64,000 bases of DNA from a virus, in IMG/VR virus record IMGVR_UViG_3300032242_001655, positions 1 through 64,000 of that record; one strand, 5' to 3'. Under the pieces are notes generated by a model. That model made no database searches, was not told the origin of the DNA, and was given only the letters and a program-made list of their open reading frames with translations. Shown here piece by piece: positions 40,479 to 48,892 of the stretch (position 1 is the first letter of the stretch; every line of letters starts with the position of its first letter). The translations under genes were made by a program, and so were the position numbers.

Positions 40479-41123
40479 ATGAAAAAGACCAAAATTGCCA
40501 TTTTCCTCAATCATCCAGAATGTTCCGCACACTGCGCTGTTGGTATGTATGAAGCACTTCATCCAGATTACCATGTAAAATTTTTCAGTAAAGATCAATT
40601 CAAATCCAAAATATTTAGAGAAGCAGATGTTGTTGCCTTTCCAGGCGGCATAGGTGATAGTGATACATTTGACAAACTGGTAAGACCTAATATGGGATAT
40701 GTAATAGATCATGTCGATCGTGGTGGAAGATATTTAGGAATCTGTATGGGCGCATATTGGGCAGGGCATCACTACTTTGATATACTTGATGGCATTAGAG
40801 CAGAGCAGTATATCAAACGCCCAGGAGCAGATGTTAGACGTAGTTTTGGAACTGTGTCTAATATAACTTGGAACGGTCAACAAGAAAACATGTACTTCTA
40901 CGATGGCTGTAGTCTATTGGGCAACACAAGAAACAGCGAAGTAGTTGCTACCTATCCAAACGGAGATGCTATGGCTGTAATACAGAATCGTATAGGTGTA
41001 ATAGGATGTCATCCAGAAGCCCTACCTAGTTGGTATGATAAGAAGCATCTAAAACCTCACTGGCACGAGGCTCGTCATCATAAATTACTACACAACTTTG
41101 TTGATCAACTCATGCTACAATAA
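40479..41123 (+). CDS. Class I glutamine-amidotransferase-like protein (BPL_N type)
   Basis: A 214-aa protein like the N-terminal domain of eukaryotic biotin-protein ligase (BPL_N), a DJ-1/GATase-fold family. AFPGGIGDSD (about residues 53-61) and LGICMGAYWAG with nucleophile-elbow Cys89 are present; a downstream IGCHPEALPSWYD supplies His and Glu. Real glutaminase activity or a peptidase-like hydrolysis is possible. It follows the RimK-like gene and its peptide, so it may add or remove groups from the same substrate; inference. Confidence 0.75.
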   Translation: MKKTKIAIFLNHPECSAHCAVGMYEALHPDYHVKFFSKDQFKSKIFREADVVAFPGGIGDSDTFDKLVRPNMGYVIDHVDRGGRYLGICMGAYWAGHHYFDILDGIRAEQYIKRPGADVRRSFGTVSNITWNGQQENMYFYDGCSLLGNTRNSEVVATYPNGDAMAVIQNRIGVIGCHPEALPSWYDKKHLKPHWHEARHHKLLHNFVDQLMLQ

Positions 41124-41167
41124 ATTTTTCCTATTGTAGTCATAAAAATAATTATTGTAAAAACCTA

Positions 41168-41197
41168 TTGATTTTGAGTTTTAATAGGATATATAAT
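41168..41197 (+). promoter_or_regulatory. Sigma70 promoter (rubrerythrin)
   Basis: TTGATT (41168-41173), 18-nt spacer, TATAAT (41192-41197), then ATATGTACAC, the same downstream string as at 36457. Confidence 0.75.
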
Positions 41198-41221
41198 ATA
41201 TGTACACAGAAAGGAGACATC

Positions 41222-41686
41222 ATGTCCATAACATTAAAAAACTTAGAGGCCGCATTGGCCGGTGAGAGTCAGGCTCACATTAAATATCGCTACTTCGCAC
41301 GTATTGCTCGTGAAGAAGGTTTTGAAGAAGTTGCCCGTCACTTCGAACATACTGCTGACCAGGAACTTAAACACGCCTGGGGTCATTTGGAACTACTCAT
41401 TGGTACTCCAACTACTAAAGAATGTTTACAAAAAGCCATTGAAGGTGAAACTTATGAGTTCACTACAATGTACCCACAGTTTGAAGCAATTGCTATGAAG
41501 GAAGGCGAAGTAAAAGCCGCTGAAGAAGCAAGAGCACAGATCGCAGAATCAAAAGAACATGCCGCTGAATTTGCCGCTGTTCTTAAGAAAGCAGAAAAGC
41601 GTTTTGCCGCTTTGAGTAAGATCGAGCGCCGTCATGCTGAATCGTACCAGGCTAAACTGGATGCGGTGACATTTCCAGTAATTTAA
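41222..41686 (+). CDS. rbr: Rubrerythrin (diiron peroxidase domain)
   Basis: A 154-aa protein starting at ATG 41222, chosen over an upstream TTG because GAAAGGAG precedes it. The four-helix diiron site shows as NLEAALAGESQAHIKYRYFA, HFEHTADQELKHAWGH, EGETYEFTTMYPQF and ESKEHAAEF. The C-terminal rubredoxin domain of classical rubrerythrin is absent but encoded by the next gene. Likely reduces hydrogen peroxide with electrons from that rubredoxin. Confidence 0.95.
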   Translation: MSITLKNLEAALAGESQAHIKYRYFARIAREEGFEEVARHFEHTADQELKHAWGHLELLIGTPTTKECLQKAIEGETYEFTTMYPQFEAIAMKEGEVKAAEEARAQIAESKEHAAEFAAVLKKAEKRFAALSKIERRHAESYQAKLDAVTFPVI

Positions 41687-41696
41687 GGAGACTATT

Positions 41697-41825
41697 ATGG
41701 AATACGTATGTGTAGTTTGTGGACATGTCCACGATGAAGAAACAGAAGGCAAATGGGATGATCTACCAGAAGATTTCCTTTGCCCAGAATGTGGTTGCGG
41801 TAAAGAAGAATACGAAGCAATGTAA
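41697..41825 (+). CDS. Rubredoxin
   Basis: A 42-aa rubredoxin with CVVC (residues 5-8) and CPECGCGK (29-36), giving the Cys4 iron site; shorter than typical 52-54 aa. AAGGAGACTATT precedes ATG, 10 nt after the rubrerythrin stop. It is the expected electron donor for the diiron protein and together they reconstitute a two-gene rubrerythrin system. Confidence 0.93.
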   Translation: MEYVCVVCGHVHDEETEGKWDDLPEDFLCPECGCGKEEYEAM

Positions 41826-41832
41826 AATACGG

Positions 41833-41869
41833 CCCAGCCCTCTATCACTTAGTGATACGGCTGGGTTTT
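41833..41869 (+). terminator. Terminator with nested hairpin
   Basis: CCCAGCC (41833-41839) pairs with GGCTGGG (41859-41865), then TTTT; inside it TATCAC pairs with GTGATA. The next promoter begins 4 nt later. Confidence 0.88.
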
Positions 41870-41872
41870 CTC

Positions 41873-41901
41873 TTGACTAATTAGTAATAAGTGTATATAC
41901 T
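41873..41901 (+). promoter_or_regulatory. Sigma70 promoter (second AMP ligase), leaderless
   Basis: TTGACT (41873-41878), 17-nt spacer, TATACT (41896-41901). The ATG at 41908 coincides with the expected transcription start; no ribosome site is seen. Confidence 0.8.
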
Positions 41902-41907
41902 AAAAAG

Positions 41908-43044
41908 ATGAATAAAGAAGAATTTATAGATAGATTATTTCACTCTCGTGCTGTGTTTGTAGATTGGGACGACACTGAATATGTTGTCAGCGACCTAATG
42001 AGTCGAGCATGGAAAGAAAGACATGACACAGTCCAGTTAACTGAAACAGTTAACCATGTAGAATACTTTGTTGAATTGATGCGAGCAGTATTAGGTGGAG
42101 GATATTTGATTCGAGGTACTAAATTGCCTGATTCAAAACCTACAGGTACATATTCATCTTGTACCAGTGGTAGTACAGGTCGTCCTAAACTAATTTCACA
42201 CAACTTAGAAAACTTTATTGCTCCTAGTCTAGCAATGAGTTCTACAGAAGCAATGGACGAATCGAGTACATTTTTAGCATATCTGCCTACCTCTACTAAT
42301 GCTGTGTTCAGCGTAGGTATGTTGCCTGCGGCAATAACTGATGGCAGGTGTGTGTTTAAAAAGTTTAACCCATTTCAAACAGTAAATGAAATACACAAAT
42401 ATCGCCCAACGCATACTACCTTACCTCCCGGAGTATATACTCCAACAAGCAAAACTAAAGAATGGAAGACAGCGGATCTTAGCAGTTTAAAATATGTATT
42501 AACGGGCAGTAATTTTACTGCTCGTGGCTTCTTTGAAGATATTAAAAGTAAAGGTGGTTGCCCATTTCATGGATACGGTACAACAGAAATGCCTGCTATT
42601 ATGAACGCTTACCGAGGCAGTGAGCAACACCTTGGACATATTTGGTATCCAGGAGCAGAATGGAAAGAAGTAGATGGAGAACTTTGGTGCCGTTGGAATC
42701 ATATGCCTTGGTGGCAAAGTGGAGACATGATAGAAGTAGATCCTATTCATGGTCCGAGAATCACAGGACGTAAAGATAATCAATTTAAATATAGAGATCA
42801 TAAAATAGTTCCCGAGAGTTATGAACTAACTGCTCGACAACATGAACTAGTAGTTGATGCTATGCTTAAACTAGAAAAGCATCTAGTGTTATATTATGAA
42901 GGAACAGCAAGTCCTGCGGAAGTAGAAGATCTGCTGTTACAACATAATTCTAAAGAAACAATGCCTAAGCAGTTTATTAAAGTAAATGCCCTACCTCGGT
43001 CTAATTTAGGAAAATTAGATCGTAAGGCTAAAATAGAAAGGTAA
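41908..43044 (+). CDS. Compact AMP-forming (ANL) acyl ligase
   Basis: A 378-aa adenylate-forming enzyme, shorter than the usual 500+ because the N-terminal subdomain is reduced. Motifs: YSSCTSGSTGRPKLISH (A3), YVLTGSNFTARGFF, HGYGTTEMPA (A5), WWQSGDMIEVDP (A7), ITGRKDNQFKYRDHKI (A8) and LPRSNLGKLDRK (A10 Lys). All key residues are intact, so it probably activates a carboxylate; the acceptor is unknown, and a CoA or carrier step may be done by a partner. It is followed 2 nt later by a CDGSH-like protein and a radical SAM enzyme. Confidence 0.88.
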   Translation: MNKEEFIDRLFHSRAVFVDWDDTEYVVSDLMSRAWKERHDTVQLTETVNHVEYFVELMRAVLGGGYLIRGTKLPDSKPTGTYSSCTSGSTGRPKLISHNLENFIAPSLAMSSTEAMDESSTFLAYLPTSTNAVFSVGMLPAAITDGRCVFKKFNPFQTVNEIHKYRPTHTTLPPGVYTPTSKTKEWKTADLSSLKYVLTGSNFTARGFFEDIKSKGGCPFHGYGTTEMPAIMNAYRGSEQHLGHIWYPGAEWKEVDGELWCRWNHMPWWQSGDMIEVDPIHGPRITGRKDNQFKYRDHKIVPESYELTARQHELVVDAMLKLEKHLVLYYEGTASPAEVEDLLLQHNSKETMPKQFIKVNALPRSNLGKLDRKAKIER

Positions 43045-43046
43045 TT

Positions 43047-43304
43047 ATGGGAAAAGGATCAAGACCAAGACCGTATAGTGTTAGCCAAGCACAATTTGGT
43101 AATAACTATGACACAATTTTTAGAAAGGAAAAAGAAATGCAAGTAAGAGTACCCGAACCAGGAAAGAAAATTGGAACCTGCGGCTGTGGCCGTAGCCCAA
43201 CAGGCGACTGCTGTGGTTGGCATGGCTTGACTGAGGACCAATATAAAGCGACCCTTGAAAAATACATGACCAACGAGCAAGACACCAAAGGCAAATCGGT
43301 TTAA
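43047..43304 (+). CDS. Small protein with CDGSH-like metal-binding motif
   Basis: An 85-aa protein. The N-terminal GKGSRPRPYSVSQAQFGNNY is a phage-conserved block. The C-terminal half has CGCGRSPTG followed by CCGWH (about residues 49-63), reading like a degenerate CDGSH site (C-x-C-x2-S-...-C-x-G-x-H) of 2Fe-2S proteins; its spacing is one residue short and Asp/Ser are replaced. Located between an AMP ligase and a radical SAM gene; overlaps the latter by 1 nt. Function unknown. Confidence 0.6.
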   Translation: MGKGSRPRPYSVSQAQFGNNYDTIFRKEKEMQVRVPEPGKKIGTCGCGRSPTGDCCGWHGLTEDQYKATLEKYMTNEQDTKGKSV

Positions 43305-44275
43305 TGAAACCAATTAAGGAAATCAAGTATTACGGTCCCGTACAAATAACTTGGATCCTTAATCAAGCATGTCCTAGTCATTGCTGGTATTGTCCTGATC
43401 ACATACATCGTGGTCGCAATAACAGTTTTGATTGGGACATCTGTTCTAAGTTTTTAGATTTTCTTATAGCCAAATATCCACATGCAAACATATCGCTCAG
43501 TGGTGGTGAGCCCACAACTTGGCCTTACTTTGAACAGTTAATGGACAAAGTATTGGCAGAAGGTCGACGCATTACTGTATGTGTAAATTCGAATCTAATT
43601 AGAACGAGAGATTGGTGGGGCCGGATGGCTCCTAAGTTGTCAGGTGTGAGTGCCAGTTATCATCCTGATGTTGTAAAGACAGATGAAGAACGACAAGACT
43701 GGTTTGACAAATTAGACTTTGTTGCCTCACAGGCAGGAACTAATTTACGTATCATGATGGATCCTAAACATTGGGACCATTGTGTAGAAGTTATAGAACG
43801 TTTAAGAAACAGAACAGATTTACTCTACGGAGTTGAACCTGTTAGATTATTAAACTACTTTGAAGGCTTTCATGTTGTTAACTATGATATCGACTATACA
43901 CCTGAGCAGGATCGTAATTTAGGAAACATGAATTTTTTACCTGCTAAGATTAATCCTCCTGCCGCACAAAAGAAACAGTTTCAAGAACTTGTGGGCATTG
44001 TACATGAAGATGGTAGTAGGGCTCGATTAGAACATGTAGGTCCTCTTGTTCTAAACAAGATGAACAAGTTCAAAGGTTGGAAGTGTAATATAGGAATTGA
44101 AAGTCTGTACATTAGTCCAGATGGGCAGATTAAAAGAGGTAATTGTTTTGAAGGTGCTATAATTGGCAATGTGTTAGAACCAGAGAAAATCATTTGGGCT
44201 AACGAAGCACTTGAATGTTCGTATGATATGTGCCACTGTTTAACTGATATTCGGATATCCAAATGGAGACCTTAA
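43304..44275 (+). CDS. Radical SAM enzyme with SPASM/twitch-like C-terminus
   Basis: A 323-aa radical SAM protein. CPSHCWYC (Cys23, Cys27, Cys30) binds the 4Fe-4S cluster and SAM, SGGEPT (66-71) is the SAM motif, and VCVNSNL plus SASYHPD match later barrel strands. The C-terminal Cys set (KCNIGIESLYISPDGQ, RGNCFEG, CSYDMCHC) fits an auxiliary Fe-S SPASM/twitch region typical of peptide-modifying maturases. No obvious precursor peptide is adjacent apart from the 85-aa protein. Overlaps that gene by 1 nt; rest of the module is upstream. Confidence 0.88.
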   Translation: MKPIKEIKYYGPVQITWILNQACPSHCWYCPDHIHRGRNNSFDWDICSKFLDFLIAKYPHANISLSGGEPTTWPYFEQLMDKVLAEGRRITVCVNSNLIRTRDWWGRMAPKLSGVSASYHPDVVKTDEERQDWFDKLDFVASQAGTNLRIMMDPKHWDHCVEVIERLRNRTDLLYGVEPVRLLNYFEGFHVVNYDIDYTPEQDRNLGNMNFLPAKINPPAAQKKQFQELVGIVHEDGSRARLEHVGPLVLNKMNKFKGWKCNIGIESLYISPDGQIKRGNCFEGAIIGNVLEPEKIIWANEALECSYDMCHCLTDIRISKWRP

Positions 44276-44291
44276 TTGGTAAAAAATTCTC

Positions 44292-44320
44292 TTGCGGTTT
44301 TACTGATTTTACCATACAAT
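44292..44320 (+). promoter_or_regulatory. Sigma70-like promoter (107-aa gene)
   Basis: TTGCGG (44292-44297), 17-nt spacer, TACAAT (44315-44320), followed by a leader with TATAGGAG before ATG 44340. Confidence 0.6.
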
Positions 44321-44339
44321 TAAGTATAGGAGATTTTTT

Positions 44340-44663
44340 ATGAGTTCAGAGCACACAGTCACAGTAATAAAAGAGTATTGTAGCCGAGATTCCGGCGACT
44401 CGCAAATTTGGAAGAACAAGGATACACAGTATCATTGGAACATTGGACGTTCTACTGCCAATGGTACAATCAATGGTGTTGTTCGTAAACTAGCAGGTAT
44501 TGATGCCAGCGGTTATCAAATTTGGGTAGTAGCAGGAAGTCTTAAGATCAATCCAGACGGCAGTATTGCTCGATGGACAGGACTTCCACGTGAAACACAA
44601 AAGATGGCAGAACGAATGGGCCAACTAAAGATAGAGGCTAAAGAGAAAGTAGAAACAGAATGA
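44340..44663 (+). CDS. Hypothetical protein
   Basis: A 107-aa protein with a strong ribosome site (TATAGGAGATT). Alternating beta strands (TVTVIKEYCSRD, QYHWNIGRSTANGTING, YQIWVVAGSLKINPDGSI) and a C-terminal Lys/Glu helix. No known motif. First gene of the early transcript that continues through a small membrane protein and on to ClpX. Confidence 0.65.
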   Translation: MSSEHTVTVIKEYCSRDSGDSQIWKNKDTQYHWNIGRSTANGTINGVVRKLAGIDASGYQIWVVAGSLKINPDGSIARWTGLPRETQKMAERMGQLKIEAKEKVETE

Positions 44664-44749
44664 AGTGGTTCTTCGTTCTACTACTAATATTTCTTGGCCA
44701 TTGCGGTTGGGCGTTTTTGTTATGTTTTATTTTTATGTTATCGGAGTGA
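44660..44749 (+). CDS. 29-aa membrane microprotein
   Basis: Overlaps the previous stop (ATGA). Encodes a single hydrophobic segment, MKWFFVLLLIFLGHCGWAF, ending in FIFMLSE. Could be a small inner-membrane peptide; low support beyond frame and overlap. Confidence 0.5.
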   Translation: MKWFFVLLLIFLGHCGWAFLLCFIFMLSE

Positions 44750-44752
44750 ACT

Positions 44753-45148
44753 ATGAGTATGCATCTTGAAGGACCTTGGCTTAGTACCACTGGTAAATAC
44801 AAAGGTAAACGCAAATTCCGTAATGCTGAAGAAGCACGTAAGAGTCGCGAGTTAGACGAGTCGTGGCAGAAAATACTTAAATCTCAAGGCATTGAAGCAG
44901 AAGAGCGTAAACGCAAAAGAGCAATGTCGGCTGAGACATTGACTTATAAATTGTCAGCACCTGAAGGCCGTGGCAATACCGCTCATATTAAAAGCCGAGG
45001 TGATTACACAGGCAATGCTACAATGCCCGCTCCTAAGGTATATACAGGTACAAAGGTAAAAGGTATTGCTACGATGCACAAATCAAATGCTGTTCCTGTT
45101 TTTTCTGACGAAGAAGCAGTTGATATTTCAAGAATGCGTCGAGGTTAA
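44753..45148 (+). CDS. Conserved T4-like marine phage protein
   Basis: A 131-aa basic protein: MSMHLEGPWLSTTGKYKGKRK, RNAEEARKSRELDESWQKIL, then a disordered basic stretch and MHKSNAVPVFSDEEAVDIS. The MSMHLEGPWLsTtGK opening is conserved in T4-like cyanophages and pelagiphages. Unknown function; the lysine-rich sequence suggests nucleic acid or virion core binding. ATCGGAGTGAACT precedes ATG. Confidence 0.65.
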   Translation: MSMHLEGPWLSTTGKYKGKRKFRNAEEARKSRELDESWQKILKSQGIEAEERKRKRAMSAETLTYKLSAPEGRGNTAHIKSRGDYTGNATMPAPKVYTGTKVKGIATMHKSNAVPVFSDEEAVDISRMRRG

Positions 45149-45149
45149 T

Positions 45150-45662
45150 ATGCCTAAAAAAATGTCTACATCAGAGCGATATAACGAACCGTGGTATTCT
45201 AAACGTGTTAAAAACAATCGTATCATTGTAAATTTTTTAATTGAAAAAATTTTTGAACATCGCGAAAAAGATTTTCCGTGGACTCGAGAAGACCTACGGT
45301 ATCTTAAGTATGAAGACTTACTTGAAATCGCTGTTGCCGCCGCAAATAAAAAAACACATATTTTGCTAGGAGCAAATAGAGATTTTAGCAATAATGCAGA
45401 TAGTAAGTTCTCTATAGTAAGAATTAACGGCAAAGAAAACAAATCATATTCTGCTTTGATAACTGGATGTGAGAAAAAAGAACATATTTTAGCCTGTGTT
45501 TTTGAAGAACATCTTGAAAAGTTTTATTTCTTTTCTTTCCCAGCCCGCCTTAAACAACATACAATACCATTTGATCCTAACACATATGAACCTAAAACAG
45601 ATAATTATATGTGGGAATACGAACGCACTACATTCGAATCCATGGCAAGATCTGTCCAATAA
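45150..45662 (+). CDS. Hypothetical protein
   Basis: Start at ATG 45150 (1 nt after the previous stop, GAGG upstream) rather than an upstream in-frame start inside the preceding gene. The 170-aa product has NEPWYSKRVKNNRIIVNFLI, DLRYLKYEDLLEIA, ITGCEKKEHILACVF and YFFSFPARLKQH. A mixed alpha/beta fold is likely; no recognisable catalytic motif. Function unknown. Confidence 0.6.
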   Translation: MPKKMSTSERYNEPWYSKRVKNNRIIVNFLIEKIFEHREKDFPWTREDLRYLKYEDLLEIAVAAANKKTHILLGANRDFSNNADSKFSIVRINGKENKSYSALITGCEKKEHILACVFEEHLEKFYFFSFPARLKQHTIPFDPNTYEPKTDNYMWEYERTTFESMARSVQ

Positions 45663-45671
45663 ACAACCTCT

Positions 45672-47054
45672 ATGAAACCTACACTAAATGAAAAATTTAT
45701 AGCCTACCTGGCTTTACTAAGTGGCTTATCAATATCAGCAGTAGCAGTCTACTATTCAGTAGCAGGACTTACTGCTATTTTCTCTGCGGCAGTTATTCCC
45801 ATTATTATTATGGGCACTGTTTTAGAATTGAGTAAATTGGTTGCCACAGTTTGGTTAAAACAAAATTGGTCGATAGCACCCTTGACAATTAAAGTATATA
45901 TGACTGTTGCGGTTATTGTACTGATGATGATTACTTCAATGGGTATCTTTGGCTATCTATCAAAAGCACACAATGATCAAAATCTTGTAAGCGGGGATGT
46001 CGCCGCAAAGATAGCAGTATATGATGAAAAGATAAAAACTGAAAAGGACAATATAGATGCTAATCGTAAGATACTCAAACAACTTGATGAAGGCGTGGAC
46101 CAAGTTATGGCACGCTCACAAGATGAAAAAGGTGCGGACAAAGCAGTTGCTATTCGAAAGGCCCAACAGAAAGATCGTAGTCGAATTAGCCAAGAGATTA
46201 TTCAATCCCAAAAAACCATTGCTACTCTTAACGATGAGAGAGCGCCTATTGCGGCAGAGGTACGTAAGGTCGAAGCAGAGGTAGGACCTGTCAAATATAT
46301 AGCGGCTTTTATATATGGAGCCAATCCAGACTCGTCGATCCTTGAAAGAGCAGTTACTTGGATTATTATTCTTATTGTGATTGTATTTGATCCATTAGCA
46401 GTTATATTATTGTTAGCAAGTCAAATCAGTTTCCAAAGTTTCAGAGAAAAGAGAGATTGGATTGACGATCAAGCAGAAGAACTAACAGAAGCATTCAACG
46501 CTCCAGACCCTTATGTTGCAGAAGTCGGCGAAAAACCCACAGCAGATGAAATCGAGTCTGTAGAGTTAGAATGGAAAGAAGCAGGACCAGAACCCGCATA
46601 TGAACAAGATGACGGCCCATTAACTGAACAGCAGATTGAACAACTGGAAGAATCAGTTAAATTGGCAGATCCAGGTGAGCATCCTAAAGATAATTTACAA
46701 TACGAATTCCTGGATGAAGAACACGACCCTGAATTTGTAGATGAAGGTCCAAATTTTGAAGGTGTAAAAGTTGATGGAGAGTGGATTCAGACCGGCCCTA
46801 CATTTGAAGAGATTACTCCTCCGGAGCCTCCTCAAACTGTAGAACATCCAAGCGGAGAATATGTAACCATTAACGGAGAGCGTTTCCATAAACGTGCTGT
46901 ACCAAGAGGCTACGTTCAAAATGAAGAACAACAAGAAGGTGGCAAATGGAAAGAGATAACTAAGGCTACACAAATAACAGAACAAGAATATATTGAAAAG
47001 GCCAAAGAACAGCGTGAAAAAAATAACCCTAATAACACCACCGGACTTTTATGA
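45672..47054 (+). CDS. Membrane protein with coiled coil and long acidic tail
   Basis: A 460-aa protein with about four predicted membrane spans: YLALLSGLSISAVAVYYS, AAVIPIIIMGTVLELSKLVA, YMTVAVIVLMMITSMGIFGY and WIIILIVIVFDPLAVILLLA. Between spans 3 and 4 is a long coiled coil (about residues 110-205, with Lys/Glu heptads). The C-terminal 170 residues are acidic and disordered (EEL, EEPQ, PEP-rich). This type is common in T4-like marine phages; function unknown, possibly a membrane-tethered scaffold. The next gene begins inside it. Confidence 0.7.
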   Translation: MKPTLNEKFIAYLALLSGLSISAVAVYYSVAGLTAIFSAAVIPIIIMGTVLELSKLVATVWLKQNWSIAPLTIKVYMTVAVIVLMMITSMGIFGYLSKAHNDQNLVSGDVAAKIAVYDEKIKTEKDNIDANRKILKQLDEGVDQVMARSQDEKGADKAVAIRKAQQKDRSRISQEIIQSQKTIATLNDERAPIAAEVRKVEAEVGPVKYIAAFIYGANPDSSILERAVTWIIILIVIVFDPLAVILLLASQISFQSFREKRDWIDDQAEELTEAFNAPDPYVAEVGEKPTADEIESVELEWKEAGPEPAYEQDDGPLTEQQIEQLEESVKLADPGEHPKDNLQYEFLDEEHDPEFVDEGPNFEGVKVDGEWIQTGPTFEEITPPEPPQTVEHPSGEYVTINGERFHKRAVPRGYVQNEEQQEGGKWKEITKATQITEQEYIEKAKEQREKNNPNNTTGLL

Positions 47055-47406
47055 GAATGACACCTATAGTATTTTATTAATAGGTATCACTGAGTTAGAG
47101 CAAGACCAAATAAGTCATCAATTAGGTCAATTAGAATCAGACATACCGCTTAACATTTATTATTTTCAAGGCGAAAATAATATGGAGTGGTTGTTGTTTG
47201 CATTAAATAGATGTGACGCTGTATATATAAATGCTGACGCTGGCACAGACTTAGTCAAGTGGTTAGCCAGTTACATGTTAGGAAAATCAAATGTCTGGTA
47301 CTCTACTTCTGATAAAGAGTTGAAAGCATTGTTTTCATACATTAATCAGAAGTGGGTACCTGATATTAAAAAGTTTATAGAGGTTCAATTTGACAACAAG
47401 AAATAA
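47014..47406 (+). CDS. Rossmann-like hypothetical protein
   Basis: I prefer GTG 47014 ([15 protein letters not shown]); the frame also extends upstream to a TTG at 46993. The 130-aa product has [56 protein letters not shown], alternating strands and helices as in a Rossmann fold. No catalytic motif identified. It overlaps the preceding gene by 41 nt and ClpX by 17 nt, indicating coupled translation. Confidence 0.6.
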   Translation: MKKITLITPPDFYENDTYSILLIGITELEQDQISHQLGQLESDIPLNIYYFQGENNMEWLLFALNRCDAVYINADAGTDLVKWLASYMLGKSNVWYSTSDKELKALFSYINQKWVPDIKKFIEVQFDNKK

Positions 47407-48631
47407 AGATCCACATTGCTCGTTTTGTGGTAAAGAAAAGAACACAGTTGAAAAACTTATTGTAGGTGCTGAAGATATAGGTATTTGTAATGACTGTGTT
47501 GACTTGTGCGTGGATATTCTAAAAGATGAGAAAGTTAAAAAGTTTCCACTTGAAGAAAAGAAACATTACAATCCTGTTAAGATCAAAGACTATCTTGATC
47601 AATACATTATTGGACAAGACGAAGCAAAGATAAGTTTGAGTGTAGCAGTTTGCCAACACTTCAAACGTATCAATCACCCTGACAAAGACATTGAATTAGA
47701 AAAGACCAATGTGCTTGTATTAGGTCCAACTGGTTGTGGTAAAACAATGTTGGCTAAGAAGATCGCAGAATATCTGGATATTCCTTTTGCCATCTGTGAT
47801 GCCACTGGACTAACCGAAGCAGGTTATGTAGGTGATGATGTAGAAAGTGTTCTTACTCGTCTAATCAATATAGCCGATGGAGATGTTGAGAAAGCACAGC
47901 GTGGTATTATCTATATCGACGAAATTGACAAACTTGCTCGAAAAGGCGAAAGCATGAGCATTACACGAGATGTTTCAGGTGAAGGTGTACAACAGGCTTT
48001 GCTTAAAATGGTTGAAGGGTCTGTGTGTAGGGTTCCTGCTGGAGACAAGCGCAAGCACCCAAAGGGTGATATGCTTGAAATTGATACCAGCAAGATCTTA
48101 TTCATCTGCGGCGGCGCTTTTGTCGGTATTGATAAAATCATTCAACGCAGACGAGGTTCAAAAGGCGTAGGCTTTGGTGCTACAATTAAAACCAAAGAAG
48201 AAGAAAACGTAGATGTATTCAAACACCATACTACTAAGGATCTTATCAGTTATGGAATGATTCCGGAATTTGTGGGACGTTTTGGTATCACAGTTAGTGT
48301 TGAAAAATTAACAGAAGAACAGTTAGTTCAAATTCTAAAAGAACCAAAGAACAGTCTTATCAAACAGTATCAATACATCTTTGAATTAGATGGACTTGGA
48401 CTTACATTTGAAGACTCTGCTCTTAAAGAAATTGCTCATAAGGCTACAGAATTAGATACTAATGCTCGTGGATTAAAAAGTATATTGGAAAAAATCTTAT
48501 TGCCTTACCAATTTGATGCTGTAGATTTACGTCAAAACGGTTTAACCAATATAAATATCACATTAGATGCTGTAAATGAACAACCAGCAGAATTAACATT
48601 TGAAACCGAACACAATGAGAAAATCAAATAG
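47390..48631 (+). CDS. clpX: ClpX unfoldase (AAA+ ATPase)
   Basis: A full-length 413-aa ClpX. N-terminal zinc finger Cys10, Cys13, Cys33, Cys36; Walker A GPTGCGKT (112-119); pore loop GYVG (145-148); Walker B IIYIDEID (173-180); sensor and arginine finger regions in the usual order; VGF (260-262) replaces the IGF loop that docks ClpP. Start is TTG 47390 with AGAGG before it, overlapping the previous gene by 17 nt. It needs host ClpP; substrates would include ssrA-tagged proteins made by the tmRNA at 35187. bS21 overlaps its end. Confidence 0.97.
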   Translation: MTTRNKDPHCSFCGKEKNTVEKLIVGAEDIGICNDCVDLCVDILKDEKVKKFPLEEKKHYNPVKIKDYLDQYIIGQDEAKISLSVAVCQHFKRINHPDKDIELEKTNVLVLGPTGCGKTMLAKKIAEYLDIPFAICDATGLTEAGYVGDDVESVLTRLINIADGDVEKAQRGIIYIDEIDKLARKGESMSITRDVSGEGVQQALLKMVEGSVCRVPAGDKRKHPKGDMLEIDTSKILFICGGAFVGIDKIIQRRRGSKGVGFGATIKTKEEENVDVFKHHTTKDLISYGMIPEFVGRFGITVSVEKLTEEQLVQILKEPKNSLIKQYQYIFELDGLGLTFEDSALKEIAHKATELDTNARGLKSILEKILLPYQFDAVDLRQNGLTNINITLDAVNEQPAELTFETEHNEKIK

Positions 48632-48845
48632 TCGTGGCCCAACCGTGGAGGTTAGAGATGCCAATATTAATGTTGCCCTGAGGAAACTCAAAAAGAAAGT
48701 TGAAGAGGGCGGAGTTCTACTTGAAGTTTTAGCCAATCAACATTTTGAAAAGCCCACCACAGAGCGTAAGCGTAAAAAGGGTGCGGCCCGTGCCCGTTGG
48801 CTTAAAAAACTACGCGATAACGAATTACCTAAAAAATTGTATTGA
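48615..48845 (+). CDS. rpsU: Ribosomal protein bS21
   Basis: A 76-aa bS21 paralogue: [54 protein letters not shown]. The [10 protein letters not shown] signature is the bS21 hallmark. ATG 48615 lies inside the clpX end (17-nt overlap); an upstream TTG is less likely. bS21 sits by the anti-Shine-Dalgarno and affects initiation, so a phage copy may bias ribosomes to phage mRNA. Phage-encoded bS21 is known (pelagiphages and large freshwater phages). Confidence 0.95.
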   Translation: MRKSNSRGPTVEVRDANINVALRKLKKKVEEGGVLLEVLANQHFEKPTTERKRKKGAARARWLKKLRDNELPKKLY

Positions 48846-48870
48846 CTTTGGTATAAAAATGTAGTATAAT
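48842..48870 (+). promoter_or_regulatory. Sigma70 promoter (194-aa gene)
   Basis: TTGACT (48842-48847), 17-nt spacer, TATAAT (48865-48870), overlapping the end of the bS21 gene. Confidence 0.85.
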
Positions 48871-48892
48871 AGTTTTTTAACGAAAGAAACTA

